Shown in pieces: positions 36,901 through 44,042 of a stretch of DNA of 64,000 bases. The first letter of the stretch is position 1. Every line of letters begins with the position of its first letter. The stretch is taken from positions 18,176 through 82,175 of the forward strand of contig CAYPZL010000001.1 of the NCBI GenBank assembly GCA_964415045.1. Reading direction: 5' to 3'. The position numbers and the translations under genes are program-made. The notes under the pieces are model-generated. The model saw nothing but the letters and a program-made list of their open reading frames with translations, did not search any database and was not told the origin of the DNA. The DNA is from CAYPZL01 sp964415045. Its GTDB lineage: Bacteria > Planctomycetota > Phycisphaerae > Sedimentisphaerales > Anaerobacaceae.

Positions 36901-37703
36901 TTCGCTACGTGCGCGGGCCCCAGGCCATCAAGAGCGAGGACACGTTCCTCACCGGCTACGTGGTTTTCGACAAGCAGGAAGGCTATGCCGAGGTCGATGT
37001 GGTCCAGCGGTGCCGGGCGTATCTGCAGGAGAAGATCGACGCCGGCGAGTTCGTCCTGCCCAAAGGGGTCAATTACACGTTTGCCGGAACCTACGAGAAT
37101 CAGATCCGCGCGCAGAAAACGCTGACGGTGGTCGTGCCGCTGGCGCTGTTTATCATCTTCATCATTTTGTACCTGCAGTTTCGCTCGGTCTCGACGACGA
37201 CGCTCGTTTTCTCGGGCATCGCGGTGGCGTGGGCGGGGGGCTTCCTTCTGATCTGGTTTTACGGCCGGCCCTGGTTCCTGGATTTCCATCTCTTCGGCGT
37301 CAATATGAGGCAGTTGTTCCAGGTCCAGCCGATCAACCTGAGCGTGGCGATCTGGGTCGGGTTCCTCGCGCTGTTCGGCATCGCCTCGGATGACGGCGTG
37401 GTGATGAGCACGTACCTGGAGCAGTCGTTTCGCCGGCGGTCCACGCGCACCCGACAGGAGATCCGGCGGGCCGTGATCGAGGCGGGCTCGCGCCGTGTCC
37501 GCCCCTGCCTGATGACCACCGCCACGACGATCCTGGCGTTGATTCCCATCCTGACCTCCACCGGGCGGGGCTCCGACATCATGGTCCCCATGGCCATCCC
37601 GTCGGTCGGCGGCATGACCATCGAGATCCTCACCATGCTCGTCGTCCCCGTCCTCTACTGCTGGGTCCGGGAAACCAGACTACACGCCGCTCGGAAGGGC
37701 TGA
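33918..37703 (+). CDS. cusA: CusA/CzcA-family heavy-metal RND efflux pump
   Basis: A 1261-residue inner-membrane proton antiporter. The start at 33918 (ATG) is preferred over GTG at 33903. The N-terminal helix precedes WDLGGLPRLPVPVDAIPDLGE; GIAIAIGTMVDMGIVVCEN is the proton-relay helix with the conserved Asp; LVMLQSGMRAPMGVKVRG holds methionines in the position of the Cu-binding region of CusA. The family is usually near 1040 residues; about four extra hydrophobic segments (VLGTLLLALAVVSGILLAWW, IAANILAVVCVGVILTG and neighbours) account for the excess between helices 6 and 7. It completes the efflux set with the proteins at 30546 and 31983. Confidence 0.93.
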   Translation: MDELGQNTDKRAGVLDRIIRFCLENKLVVGLAILLVVGSGVMVAPFDWDLGGLPRLPVPVDAIPDLGENQQIVFSEWMGRSPQDVEDQITYPLTVSLLGLPGVRTIRSYSFFGFSTIYVIFDEATEFYWSRSRVLEKLNSLPAGTLPEGVQPALGPDATALGQIFWYTLEGRDPNGNPAGGWDLDELRSIQDWYVRYALMGAKGISEVASVGGFVREYQIDVDPDAMRAYGVALGDIFNAVRSSNIDVGARTIEINQVEYIIRGLGFIEKIEDIEKTVIRVNDNVPITVKDVAKVSHGPALRRGALDKSGAEAVGGVVVVRYGFNPLEAINNVKAKIVEISAGLPQKTLDDGTVSKVTVVPFYDRTGLIYETLGTLNEALTEEILVTIIVVIVMVLHLRSSVLISGLLPLAILMCFIAMRVFGIDANIVALSGIAIAIGTMVDMGIVVCENILRHLGEAREDENTLDVVHRAASEVGGAILTAVATTVVSFLPVFTMSGAEGKLFKPLAYTKTFALLASIVVALTIIPPAAHVLFTRRFSAGAIRRYVLGTLLLALAVVSGILLAWWVGLIVGAIGLYHLLRERLPRRLHGWLPIAANILAVVCVGVILTGHWLPLGPGKGLVRNLVFVGLLIGLLLLFFRVFQLFYARILGWCLDHKVAFLSLPTALLILAGMIWLGAARVFFFVPEALRTSRAWTAAERAFPGLGKEFMPPLDEGSFLYMPTTMPHASIGEALDVLRKQDMAFQAIPEIESVVGKIGRVDSPLDPAPVSMVETVINYKSEYVTDKDGHRLRFKYDRTQGQFVRDEDGNLIPDEGGRPYRQWRDHIHSPDDIWDEIVRAGEIPGTTSAPKLQPIAARLVMLQSGMRAPMGVKVRGPDLETIEAVALDIERFLKEVPGVAPGAVIADRIVGKPYLEIDIDREAIARYGISIRQVQDVIEVAIGGRRVTTTVEGRQRYHVRVRYLRELRDDIESLEKILVPAVGGAQIPLIQLAEIRYVRGPQAIKSEDTFLTGYVVFDKQEGYAEVDVVQRCRAYLQEKIDAGEFVLPKGVNYTFAGTYENQIRAQKTLTVVVPLALFIIFIILYLQFRSVSTTTLVFSGIAVAWAGGFLLIWFYGRPWFLDFHLFGVNMRQLFQVQPINLSVAIWVGFLALFGIASDDGVVMSTYLEQSFRRRSTRTRQEIRRAVIEAGSRRVRPCLMTTATTILALIPILTSTGRGSDIMVPMAIPSVGGMTIEILTMLVVPVLYCWVRETRLHAARKG

Positions 37704-37708
37704 TCATC

Positions 37709-39682
37709 TCATGGCGTCTCCTGCACCGGCCAGAAGACCTGGTCTCCGCCTTCTTCGCCTCGTCCCCACTTGCTCGGCGTTCCTCCGTCGTCGTCGAAAT
37801 CGGCGCCGAGACTGTAGAGAAGGAAATCGCCGTTCGTTCGTCGGTAGAGGAGTGAGCTGTCTGAATAGGGATCGCGGGGCACTCGCGCCAGGTAGCCGGC
37901 TTCCACGAGTGCGTCAAGCGATTCGGGATATTCGCCATGTTCCCTGGCATACCGTTGGGTGGCAAGCGTCGCCACCAGTGCTTCCGTGTCCGCCTTGGCG
38001 CGCCAGGGCAGTTCCATCGCTCGGATGCAGGGCCGGCCCAGGAAATCCACGAACGCGTTTTCCTGCATGAGGTTTGCCAGGATGAGGCGGACACCATTGG
38101 GTTCGTTCTGAAACTCCCAGGGTGTTTTGCCCGCCGCGTTTTGAATGTGCTCAAGGAACGCTTCCACGCATCGGGTAGTCTCTCGCCGGCTCAGCTTGCG
38201 GAAGGCTTCTTTCTCTTTATCGCTCGATCCGGGCACCGATCGGCTGGGATCAGCAAGCCAATCCCATCGTTGGACCAGTAGCTTGGGGATGTGGCCTTCC
38301 CCGTCTCCTTCGTCGGTGAACATCCGCTGAATGAAATCCAGCCACACAAGACGCTCAAGGGCGAAGTCCATCCCGCAGTCATCATCGCCGACGTGCTCCT
38401 CGAATTGCCTCTGAAGGCGGCGCAGGACCTCCGGTGACAAAGACTGATGAATCAGCATCCCGCGTGTGACATCGATGGCCAGGGAACGAATTGACAACCC
38501 GACAAGTTGATGCACAAGTGACTTTCTTTGTTCGAAGTGCCTGGCGAATCGACACATTGCCTCAATATCAGAAAGCACCTGTGCCAGATCGCCTTCAAGT
38601 ACATGCAGCTTGAGGCGCGCATCCAGTGCGAAGGCCAGAGTTCTTACACCATCGAGTTCCGGAATGGCCTCGTTTGCTGTGTCGGTGCCTTGGTAGAGAA
38701 GGCAGTAGTATGGTTTTTTCGTGCCCGATGTGAGATGCTCCAGGGCTTTCTTGTTGGCTGTGACCCACTCGCGGATATCTTCGCGTGTTTCGTCGGACCA
38801 CTCGGTGGGATAGCGCTTGCGGGCGTTGCCCAGTCCGGGCGGCATCTCGACGGCCAGGCGCATGGCCTTTTCATACTCGTACCGCGCATCGTGGGCGGGG
38901 TTATAACCGTGCGGCCGGGCCAACTCCGCCATCTGGGCAACGTAGTCGGTGGTCACCTTCACTCGCGTGCAGTCAAGCCAATCGGGCCAGCGGACGGCGC
39001 AGTATATGGAGTTGAGACACATGTGGGCCAGGATGACAGGGATCAGTGTCCTGCGTCGCCACCGCCAGAGACCGTTGACCAAACCAAGTGCAAATACCGG
39101 GGCGAATCCGCTCAGCGGGCGGAAGTGAAGTGCAGCAAAGACAAAGGCCTGTATCACGCAGGCCGCAAAGCCCCCTGTCACACGCTCAATGGTTCTCTGG
39201 ACGTAACCCCGCCAGAAGAGTTCCTCAATGATCGGCGCGTGAAGGACTGCAATCACGCAGAAAGTTGCGAAGAATGCGAGGGGCAGTCCGTCGGCCCAGA
39301 ACCGTAGCGGCACTGGTGTACCGATCTGCTTCATCAGCCAATTTGTTGTTCCCGCCGCTGCCAGTACAGTGACAATCAGGATGCAGGTCCACTTTGCCTC
39401 CGAACGTCGGTGCTGCCACCACACCATGTCCAGGTCGCCGGTAACGCCTGCGCGAGCGGCCAGGAGCACGGTTGTCAACATAACTGCCAACGACAGCGCC
39501 GGCCACACCAACTGGGTCAGGAGGGGGCTCTTGCTGATCCCCTCTGCGGTATACAGATTCGCTCGCAGCGCCAAACCAAGGATTGTGAGGGTGAGGATGG
39601 ACGCTGCCAGCACGACCATGGCGCGCAGGCGACTGGGGCGGCTGGATACACTCGTTTGTGTTTCGTTGATCCCGTTGGACAC
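37709..39682 (-). CDS. CPBP (Abi) intramembrane protease fused to a planctomycete domain of unknown function
   Basis: A 657-residue protein. I chose the GTG at 39682 because GGAGG lies about 7 bases ahead; an in-frame start at 39802 would add 40 residues. The N-terminal part has six or more hydrophobic segments and the CPBP glutamic protease motifs EELFWRGYVQR, AALHF and HMCLN. CPBP proteases process prenylated or hydrophobic peptides (as in CAAX proteases or bacteriocin immunity). The C-terminal half (from about residue 270) resembles the middle of the protein at 3746 (LARLKL...EGDL, CRFARHFEQR, LVHQLVGLSIRSL). It lies downstream of nrnA and may share its transcript. Confidence 0.8.
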   Translation of the reverse strand: MSNGINETQTSVSSRPSRLRAMVVLAASILTLTILGLALRANLYTAEGISKSPLLTQLVWPALSLAVMLTTVLLAARAGVTGDLDMVWWQHRRSEAKWTCILIVTVLAAAGTTNWLMKQIGTPVPLRFWADGLPLAFFATFCVIAVLHAPIIEELFWRGYVQRTIERVTGGFAACVIQAFVFAALHFRPLSGFAPVFALGLVNGLWRWRRRTLIPVILAHMCLNSIYCAVRWPDWLDCTRVKVTTDYVAQMAELARPHGYNPAHDARYEYEKAMRLAVEMPPGLGNARKRYPTEWSDETREDIREWVTANKKALEHLTSGTKKPYYCLLYQGTDTANEAIPELDGVRTLAFALDARLKLHVLEGDLAQVLSDIEAMCRFARHFEQRKSLVHQLVGLSIRSLAIDVTRGMLIHQSLSPEVLRRLQRQFEEHVGDDDCGMDFALERLVWLDFIQRMFTDEGDGEGHIPKLLVQRWDWLADPSRSVPGSSDKEKEAFRKLSRRETTRCVEAFLEHIQNAAGKTPWEFQNEPNGVRLILANLMQENAFVDFLGRPCIRAMELPWRAKADTEALVATLATQRYAREHGEYPESLDALVEAGYLARVPRDPYSDSSLLYRRTNGDFLLYSLGADFDDDGGTPSKWGRGEEGGDQVFWPVQETP

Positions 39683-39834
39683 AGTGGCGCCTCCGCTCTC
39701 GGCGTCAACACGTTGTCTGATCCACACGGTGCCATTATAGGGTGGCGCGCTGCCTGCGGCAAGCAATTTGCGCACGGCGCGTGGTGCCTTACGGCTCTGC
39801 ATCCTTCCAGGGTGCTATGGAATCTACTGCTGCT

Positions 39835-40836
39835 CTAGTCGAGTCGTTGGGCGACTTCGTTGTAGATGAGTTGTTTGGCGTTTTCGATGGGGCCGGGGAG
39901 GAAGGTTCCGGCGGCCATTTTGTGTCCACCGCCGCCGAATTTGGTGGCGATCTCGCTGACGTCGATCGCGCCGCGGCTGCGCAGCGAGCAGCGGATGCGC
40001 CCGTCCTTGAGCTCCACGAACAGCGACGAGACCTTCACCGAGGCGATGCGGTGACATTCATTGATCAGGTTCTCGGTGTCCGGGTAATCCGCGCCGGTGC
40101 GCTCGAAGTCTTCCTGGAGGATGTACTGCGAGGCGTACCGCTCGTCGAGCTGGAGCTCGAGCCGCTCGAGCATGCGCAGCATCAGCTTGAAGCGTGACGC
40201 GGAGAAATTCTGGTATAGCTCGTCATAGACCTTCGTGGGATTGACGCCCCGGTCGATCAGATCGGCACAACTGCGGTAGGCGCGACTGCTGGTGTTGTTG
40301 AACTGGAACCACCCGGTGTCGGTGGCGATGGCTACGAACAGGGCCTCGGCGATCTGGGGTGTGATGGTCCAGCCGGTGTGCTTGAGGAAATCGAGCAGGA
40401 CCAGGCCGGCGGCAGCGGCCGTCGAGTCCGTGATTTCCACCTGCCCCAATCCGTCGGAGGTGACGTGATGGTCGAACACCAGCACGGGCGTCTCGGCCTG
40501 CTTGAGGTATTCCTCAAAGCGGGGCAACTGGCTGACGCTGTTGGTATCGACGATGATGATGAGATCGACCTGACCGAACGCGCCGCTCGTGAGGTCCTCG
40601 ACCTGTACGTTGTGGCCGAGGACCGGGACGGGCTCGTCGAACAGGAAGCCGTACCACTGCGGCATGGGAGAAAGCAGCAGCGGCCGGGCGGTTTTGCCCA
40701 GGTTTCTCAAGATCGCGGAGATCACGGCGATGCACCCGCAGGCGTCGCCGTCCGGTTTCATGTGGGTGGTGATTAAAACGTTGTTGGCATTCTCAATCAG
40801 CGCAATCGCTTGCGTATATGCTTGCTCTTGTGTCAT
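39835..40836 (-). CDS. nrnA: DHH/DHHA1 phosphoesterase, NrnA-like (oligoribonuclease / pAp phosphatase)
   Basis: A 333-residue protein. The DHH domain shows THMKPDGDACGC, DLIIIVDTNS, VFDHHVTSDG and DSTAAAAGLVLLDFL. The DHHA1 domain ends with the GGGHKMAAGTF motif. NrnA degrades very short RNA and dephosphorylates pAp in bacteria without Orn; the length and motifs match (usual 310-340 residues). The start is preceded by GTGAAGGATACGC. A promoter is at 40910-40937. Cytosolic. Confidence 0.93.
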   Translation of the reverse strand: MTQEQAYTQAIALIENANNVLITTHMKPDGDACGCIAVISAILRNLGKTARPLLLSPMPQWYGFLFDEPVPVLGHNVQVEDLTSGAFGQVDLIIIVDTNSVSQLPRFEEYLKQAETPVLVFDHHVTSDGLGQVEITDSTAAAAGLVLLDFLKHTGWTITPQIAEALFVAIATDTGWFQFNNTSSRAYRSCADLIDRGVNPTKVYDELYQNFSASRFKLMLRMLERLELQLDERYASQYILQEDFERTGADYPDTENLINECHRIASVKVSSLFVELKDGRIRCSLRSRGAIDVSEIATKFGGGGHKMAAGTFLPGPIENAKQLIYNEVAQRLD

Positions 40837-40909
40837 GCGTATCCTTCACGTGTCAAAGCAATGAAATCCTGCCGGCCGGAGGAGCCGGGAGGATATACGG
40901 AAGGGGTAG

Positions 40910-40937
40910 ATTATAGAGGTTCCTCCGCCCAGTGCAA
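40910..40937 (-). promoter_or_regulatory. promoter for nrnA
   Basis: Read on the minus strand: TTGCAC (40937-40932) and TATAAT (40915-40910) separated by 16 bases, giving a leader of about 67 bases. It lies immediately after the stop of the small gene at 41011. Confidence 0.5.
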
Positions 40938-41010
40938 GCGCCGGTGTGGGCCGAATTGCATGTGCGGAAAGGATGTCTGCGCCGACGATTCCCGGGGCGC
41001 GGTCCCCCGA

Positions 41011-41277
41011 TCAGTCGTGCTCGAAGATCATTTTCTGCACGTCCACGCCCTCCACGGCTTCGAGCTTCTCGATCAGTTCGAAAATCGGCTTCTCATCGCC
41101 GGCCAGCTCGAGCAGGACCAGTCCGTTGGGCGAGCAGAAACTCTCCGAGACGGCGTGCAGCCCGATCCGGGTCTTGATGCTGCAGCCGTACTCGGTGAGC
41201 AAGTCCTGCACCTCACGGGCATGATGCACGCGGTCGGTGATATGAACGCCTATCACGATATGTCTTGGCTCAGCCAT
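41011..41277 (-). CDS. TM1266-like ferredoxin-fold (ACT-type) small regulator
   Basis: An 88-residue protein starting MAEPRHIVIGVHITDRVHHA. The sequence fits the TM1266 family (putative iron-only hydrogenase system regulator): HITDRVHHAREVQDLLTEYG, IKTRIGLH, CSPNGLVLLELAG and LEAVEGVDVQKMIFEHD. This family has a nickel-responsive-regulator-like ferredoxin fold. Its start follows the ribF stop by a single base, so it is in the ribF transcript. The known association with FeFe-hydrogenase maturation is not supported by neighbours here. Confidence 0.75.
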   Translation of the reverse strand: MAEPRHIVIGVHITDRVHHAREVQDLLTEYGCSIKTRIGLHAVSESFCSPNGLVLLELAGDEKPIFELIEKLEAVEGVDVQKMIFEHD

Positions 41278-41278
41278 C

Positions 41279-42265
41279 TCAATCTCTCTTCGTCGTCTGT
41301 TCGAGAACCGCTCTGGCCTGGCGGCAGTCCTCGGCAATCTGCGCCACGAGTTTCTCGGGTGTGCTGAATTTGTGCTGGCTGCGCAGGCGCCCAATGAAAT
41401 CCATCGCCATCCACTTGCCGGTCATGTCGCCGACGTTGTCCACGAGCAGGTGGGCCTCGATGAGCAGCGGATACTCCTCGCCGAACGTTCTGGCCTGCCC
41501 GATACTGAAGACGGCGGGGACGTGCTCGTTCTTCTGCAGCAGATCGTCCGCCGTGTCGGAGGTCTCGACCAAGCCGGCATAGACGCCGTCGGCCGGAATG
41601 ATCTGTTTGGGTTTGCCCATGTTCAACGTGGGAAACCCCAGCTTTCGCCCCCGGCCCCAGCCCGAGACGATAGGCCCGCTGAGCCGGTAGGGGCGCGACA
41701 GGGCCGCCGCGGCTTCGGCGACGTGGCCGCTTTGCAGCATGTAGCGGATCAGCGTGCTGGAGACCCGCATGTGCTTGCCCGAGGGCAGTTGCATTTGCCT
41801 GGCTGCAACGACGATCGTGTCGAACCCTTTCGTGCGTCCGAACTGCCGCAACGTCTCCACGTCGCCGGCGCGACCGGCGCCGAAGTTGAAGTCGTCCCCT
41901 TCGACGATGGCGGCCGGCTGGATCGCCGCCATCAGGAACTTGTCCACAAAGCCTTCCGGCGACAGCTCCAGCAGGGCCTTGTTGTCCTCCAGGACGATAA
42001 TGCAGTCGTCGGCGTAGTCTTTGAGCAGGTGCAGCTTCATCGGCAGGGGCGTCAGGACGCCGGGCGCCTTCTCCGGCTGGAGAATGGCGACCGGATGCGG
42101 CTCGAAGGTCATCACGACGATCTCGGCGTTTTTCTCGACGGCGGTCCGGCGGGCGGTCCGCAGAATTTCCTGATGGCCCACGTGGACGCCGTCGAAGTTG
42201 CCGATCGTCAGCACGCACCCCTTCCGCACCCGGCGGCATTCTTCCATGGACGTTAGTACTTTCAT
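41279..42265 (-). CDS. ribF: bifunctional riboflavin kinase / FAD synthetase
   Basis: A 328-residue protein. The N-terminal FAD synthetase half shows VLTIGNFDGVHVGHQEI with the HxGH nucleotidyl-transfer motif, VEGDDFNFGAGRAGDVETL and the RVSSTLIRYML region. The C-terminal riboflavin kinase half has RPYRLSGPIVSGWGRGRKLG, FPTLNM and GVYAGLVETS. The ATG at 42265 gives the canonical MKVLTSMEEC start; an upstream start (42301) would add 12 residues. Riboflavin is phosphorylated to FMN then adenylated to FAD, matching the flavoprotein-rich content of the window. Confidence 0.95.
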   Translation of the reverse strand: MKVLTSMEECRRVRKGCVLTIGNFDGVHVGHQEILRTARRTAVEKNAEIVVMTFEPHPVAILQPEKAPGVLTPLPMKLHLLKDYADDCIIVLEDNKALLELSPEGFVDKFLMAAIQPAAIVEGDDFNFGAGRAGDVETLRQFGRTKGFDTIVVAARQMQLPSGKHMRVSSTLIRYMLQSGHVAEAAAALSRPYRLSGPIVSGWGRGRKLGFPTLNMGKPKQIIPADGVYAGLVETSDTADDLLQKNEHVPAVFSIGQARTFGEEYPLLIEAHLLVDNVGDMTGKWMAMDFIGRLRSQHKFSTPEKLVAQIAEDCRQARAVLEQTTKRD

Positions 42266-42361
42266 CGTAGCAAGCTCTTCATCGGCTTCCTGGATCTGCA
42301 CGGTCAGTCATCGCCCGCTGCAGGGCACAACAGGACCCGGCGTTTCGTCAGAATAGGTAAG

Positions 42362-42389
42362 AGTGTATCGTGTGACTGCCGCGACGCAA
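42362..42389 (-). promoter_or_regulatory. possible promoter for ribF
   Basis: On the minus strand: TTGCGT (42389-42384) and TACACT (42367-42362), 16-base spacer. It lies in the 224-base gap between the TPR gene and ribF, where no gene is seen. Confidence 0.3.
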
Positions 42390-42489
42390 CGGCTTTTTGA
42401 ACCTGAGCTGCGCCGGGTGTACGCGGGGATGTCCGGAATGGTGGCGGGAGGCGGGGACGCAGAGGCAGAGGGATCGAGTCGCGGGTGCC

Positions 42490-43113
42490 TTAGCTTCCGT
42501 TTCGTTCTTTCAGTTGGGCCAGGCGTGCCTCGGCACCGGTGTAGGCGGGATAGAACACCCTGATTTCCTCGAGGGTAAATTCGGCCTTTGTCGCATGTCC
42601 GACCTTCTCATAACACAGCGCCAGCATGTCCAAAGCCGCTTTGTGGCAGACAAACTCGTCTTTGCGATCCTGCTTTGTCTTGTCGGGTCCGAGCGTTCGC
42701 ACGCGCTCGAAGTAGGGAATGGCCTGCTGATGCTGCTCGTCCTGGACGTACATCAGGCCCAGCTCGAAGTGAGCCGGCCCGTTAGCGGCGTCGGCCTCCG
42801 TGGCTCGATGGTAGGCCTCGTACGCCATCTCCCGATTGCCCTGGGCCTTGTAGATGCGGGCCAGTTGATGCCACGCTCGGCTGTTGTCGCCGTCCAGCAG
42901 GAGGGCCTTGTTGCACTGTCGTCGGCAGTCTTCGTTCAAGCCGAAGTCGGCGTAAGCCTCGGCGCGGCTGAGGATATGGCTGACCATGAGCGGGCGCATG
43001 GCGATCAGCGCCAGGATGACAAAAATCACGCTCCAGGAGCCTTTGATGGCGATTTCTCTATAATCGCGCTTGCGACCGCGACGTTTTGGAAGGATGATCT
43101 GGCCGTTCAGCAT
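42490..43113 (-). CDS. membrane-anchored TPR protein
   Basis: A 207-residue protein starting MLNGQIILPKRRGRKRDYRE with one membrane helix (about residues 28-45, SVIFVILALIAMRPLMV). The rest consists of TPR repeats: AEAYADFGLNEDCRRQCNKA, AWHQLARIYKAQGNREMAYE, AHFELGLMYVQDEQHQQAIP and ALDMLALCYEKVGHATKAEF. The start at 43113 (ATG) is preferred over the TTG at 43131. It begins 10 bases after the stop of the CcdA-like gene, so the pair forms one operon. Probably a scaffold facing the cytosol or periplasm; the partner is unknown. Confidence 0.8.
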   Translation of the reverse strand: MLNGQIILPKRRGRKRDYREIAIKGSWSVIFVILALIAMRPLMVSHILSRAEAYADFGLNEDCRRQCNKALLLDGDNSRAWHQLARIYKAQGNREMAYEAYHRATEADAANGPAHFELGLMYVQDEQHQQAIPYFERVRTLGPDKTKQDRKDEFVCHKAALDMLALCYEKVGHATKAEFTLEEIRVFYPAYTGAEARLAQLKERNGS

Positions 43114-43123
43114 ATCGCACCCG

Positions 43124-43837
43124 TTAACCAACGACGATGTAGTACAGGCCGAAAACCACGAGCATATTGCCGGCGAGCAACTGGATTCGCTGTTCCACCG
43201 AGCACATGCGGGTCCGCAGCCGTTTGATCAAGCCTGGTTTGAGCAGGGCAGCCACCACTCCGACGCCCAGAACCGGCAGCGCCTGTCCCAGGGCGAAGCT
43301 GACAAACAGCATCCAGCCGTATGGAGACAGATTTCCGGTTGCCACCATGCCGCCCAAAACGATCACCCCGGCGCCACAGGCCGGACAGGACGGAATCGTG
43401 AGCAAACCCGAGCCGAACCCAAGCAACAAAGCGCCGCACAGGCCAGCCTGGCCCGGGTGATCGGCGATGCGCTGCCACCTCTGAGGCAGGACCTGGGGAC
43501 TTACCAGGCCGGATAGGAACAGCCCGGTAACCAGGAGCAGAACGCCGAAACCCCAGAAGAAGAGCTGGTTGATCTGGAGCAGCCCCAGGGGCGATTCGCC
43601 CGCCGAAGCCGCCAGCACGCCCAGAAGAACGGAACTGATAACCAGGCCCAGTGCGAAGCAGCCCGTCAGGACCAGCGATTTCTTCCTGCTGTTGCTCGGT
43701 CCGGCTATGTACGCGAGCAGAATCGGCAGCCGGAAAACGGCACAGGAGCTCAGAGAGGCCGCAGCACCAATCCAGAGGACAAGCCAAAAGGCCTGGGAAG
43801 ACGTGTCGCTCAGAGCTCTTTCCAACGTCGGGATCAC
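43124..43837 (-). CDS. CcdA/DsbD-type thiol-electron transporter membrane protein
   Basis: A 237-residue protein with six hydrophobic segments and the two cysteine sites expected of the CcdA/DsbD-beta fold: SLSSCAVFRLP in helix 1 and IPSCPACGAGV in helix 4. Such proteins pass reducing equivalents from cytosolic thioredoxin to periplasmic thiols for cytochrome c or disulfide biogenesis. The start is GTG with AAAGAGAA upstream. It shares the divergent intergenic region 43838-44042 (with the palindrome 43956) with the His-rich membrane gene; possible co-regulation by metal. Confidence 0.8.
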   Translation of the reverse strand: MIPTLERALSDTSSQAFWLVLWIGAAASLSSCAVFRLPILLAYIAGPSNSRKKSLVLTGCFALGLVISSVLLGVLAASAGESPLGLLQINQLFFWGFGVLLLVTGLFLSGLVSPQVLPQRWQRIADHPGQAGLCGALLLGFGSGLLTIPSCPACGAGVIVLGGMVATGNLSPYGWMLFVSFALGQALPVLGVGVVAALLKPGLIKRLRTRMCSVEQRIQLLAGNMLVVFGLYYIVVG

Positions 43838-43955
43838 GGCAATTCTCTTTCAAACAGGGCCTCGAAAGGCCGATTCCTGACACATCACGCACCGCCCGGA
43901 GGCGGCGACAGAGTTACACCTAAACTCTACGAAATAAGAATCGCACGAGGAAATA

Positions 43956-43970
43956 TGCAACTAAGTTGCA
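43956..43970. promoter_or_regulatory. Fur/Zur-type operator, perfect 7-1-7 palindrome
   Basis: TGCAACTAAGTTGCA is a perfect 7-1-7 inverted repeat, the spacing usual for Fur-superfamily boxes. It overlaps the -35 element of the promoter at 43966-43994 that reads toward a His-rich membrane gene and a Fur-family regulator gene (44885). The box therefore suits autoregulated repression by that regulator. Which metal controls it is not decided by the sequence. Confidence 0.6.
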
Positions 43971-43994
43971 AATCCTTCGTATATCTCATATAGT
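43966..43994 (+). promoter_or_regulatory. promoter for the His-rich membrane protein / Fur operon
   Basis: TTGCAA (43966-43971) and TATAGT (43989-43994) are separated by 17 bases; the -35 box is part of the palindrome 43956-43970. Start near 44001, giving a leader of about 40 bases. Repressor binding at the palindrome would block polymerase. Confidence 0.55.
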
Positions 43995-44042
43995 GTTTTC
44001 TCGGGGGGGCCAGATTTGGTGTTTGTAGGAGTGTGACCGGGT

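Noticed and set aside
35607..37289. Antisense open frame of 560 codons opposite cusA
   Set aside because: Arg/His/Asp-rich mirror translation of a conserved RND gene.
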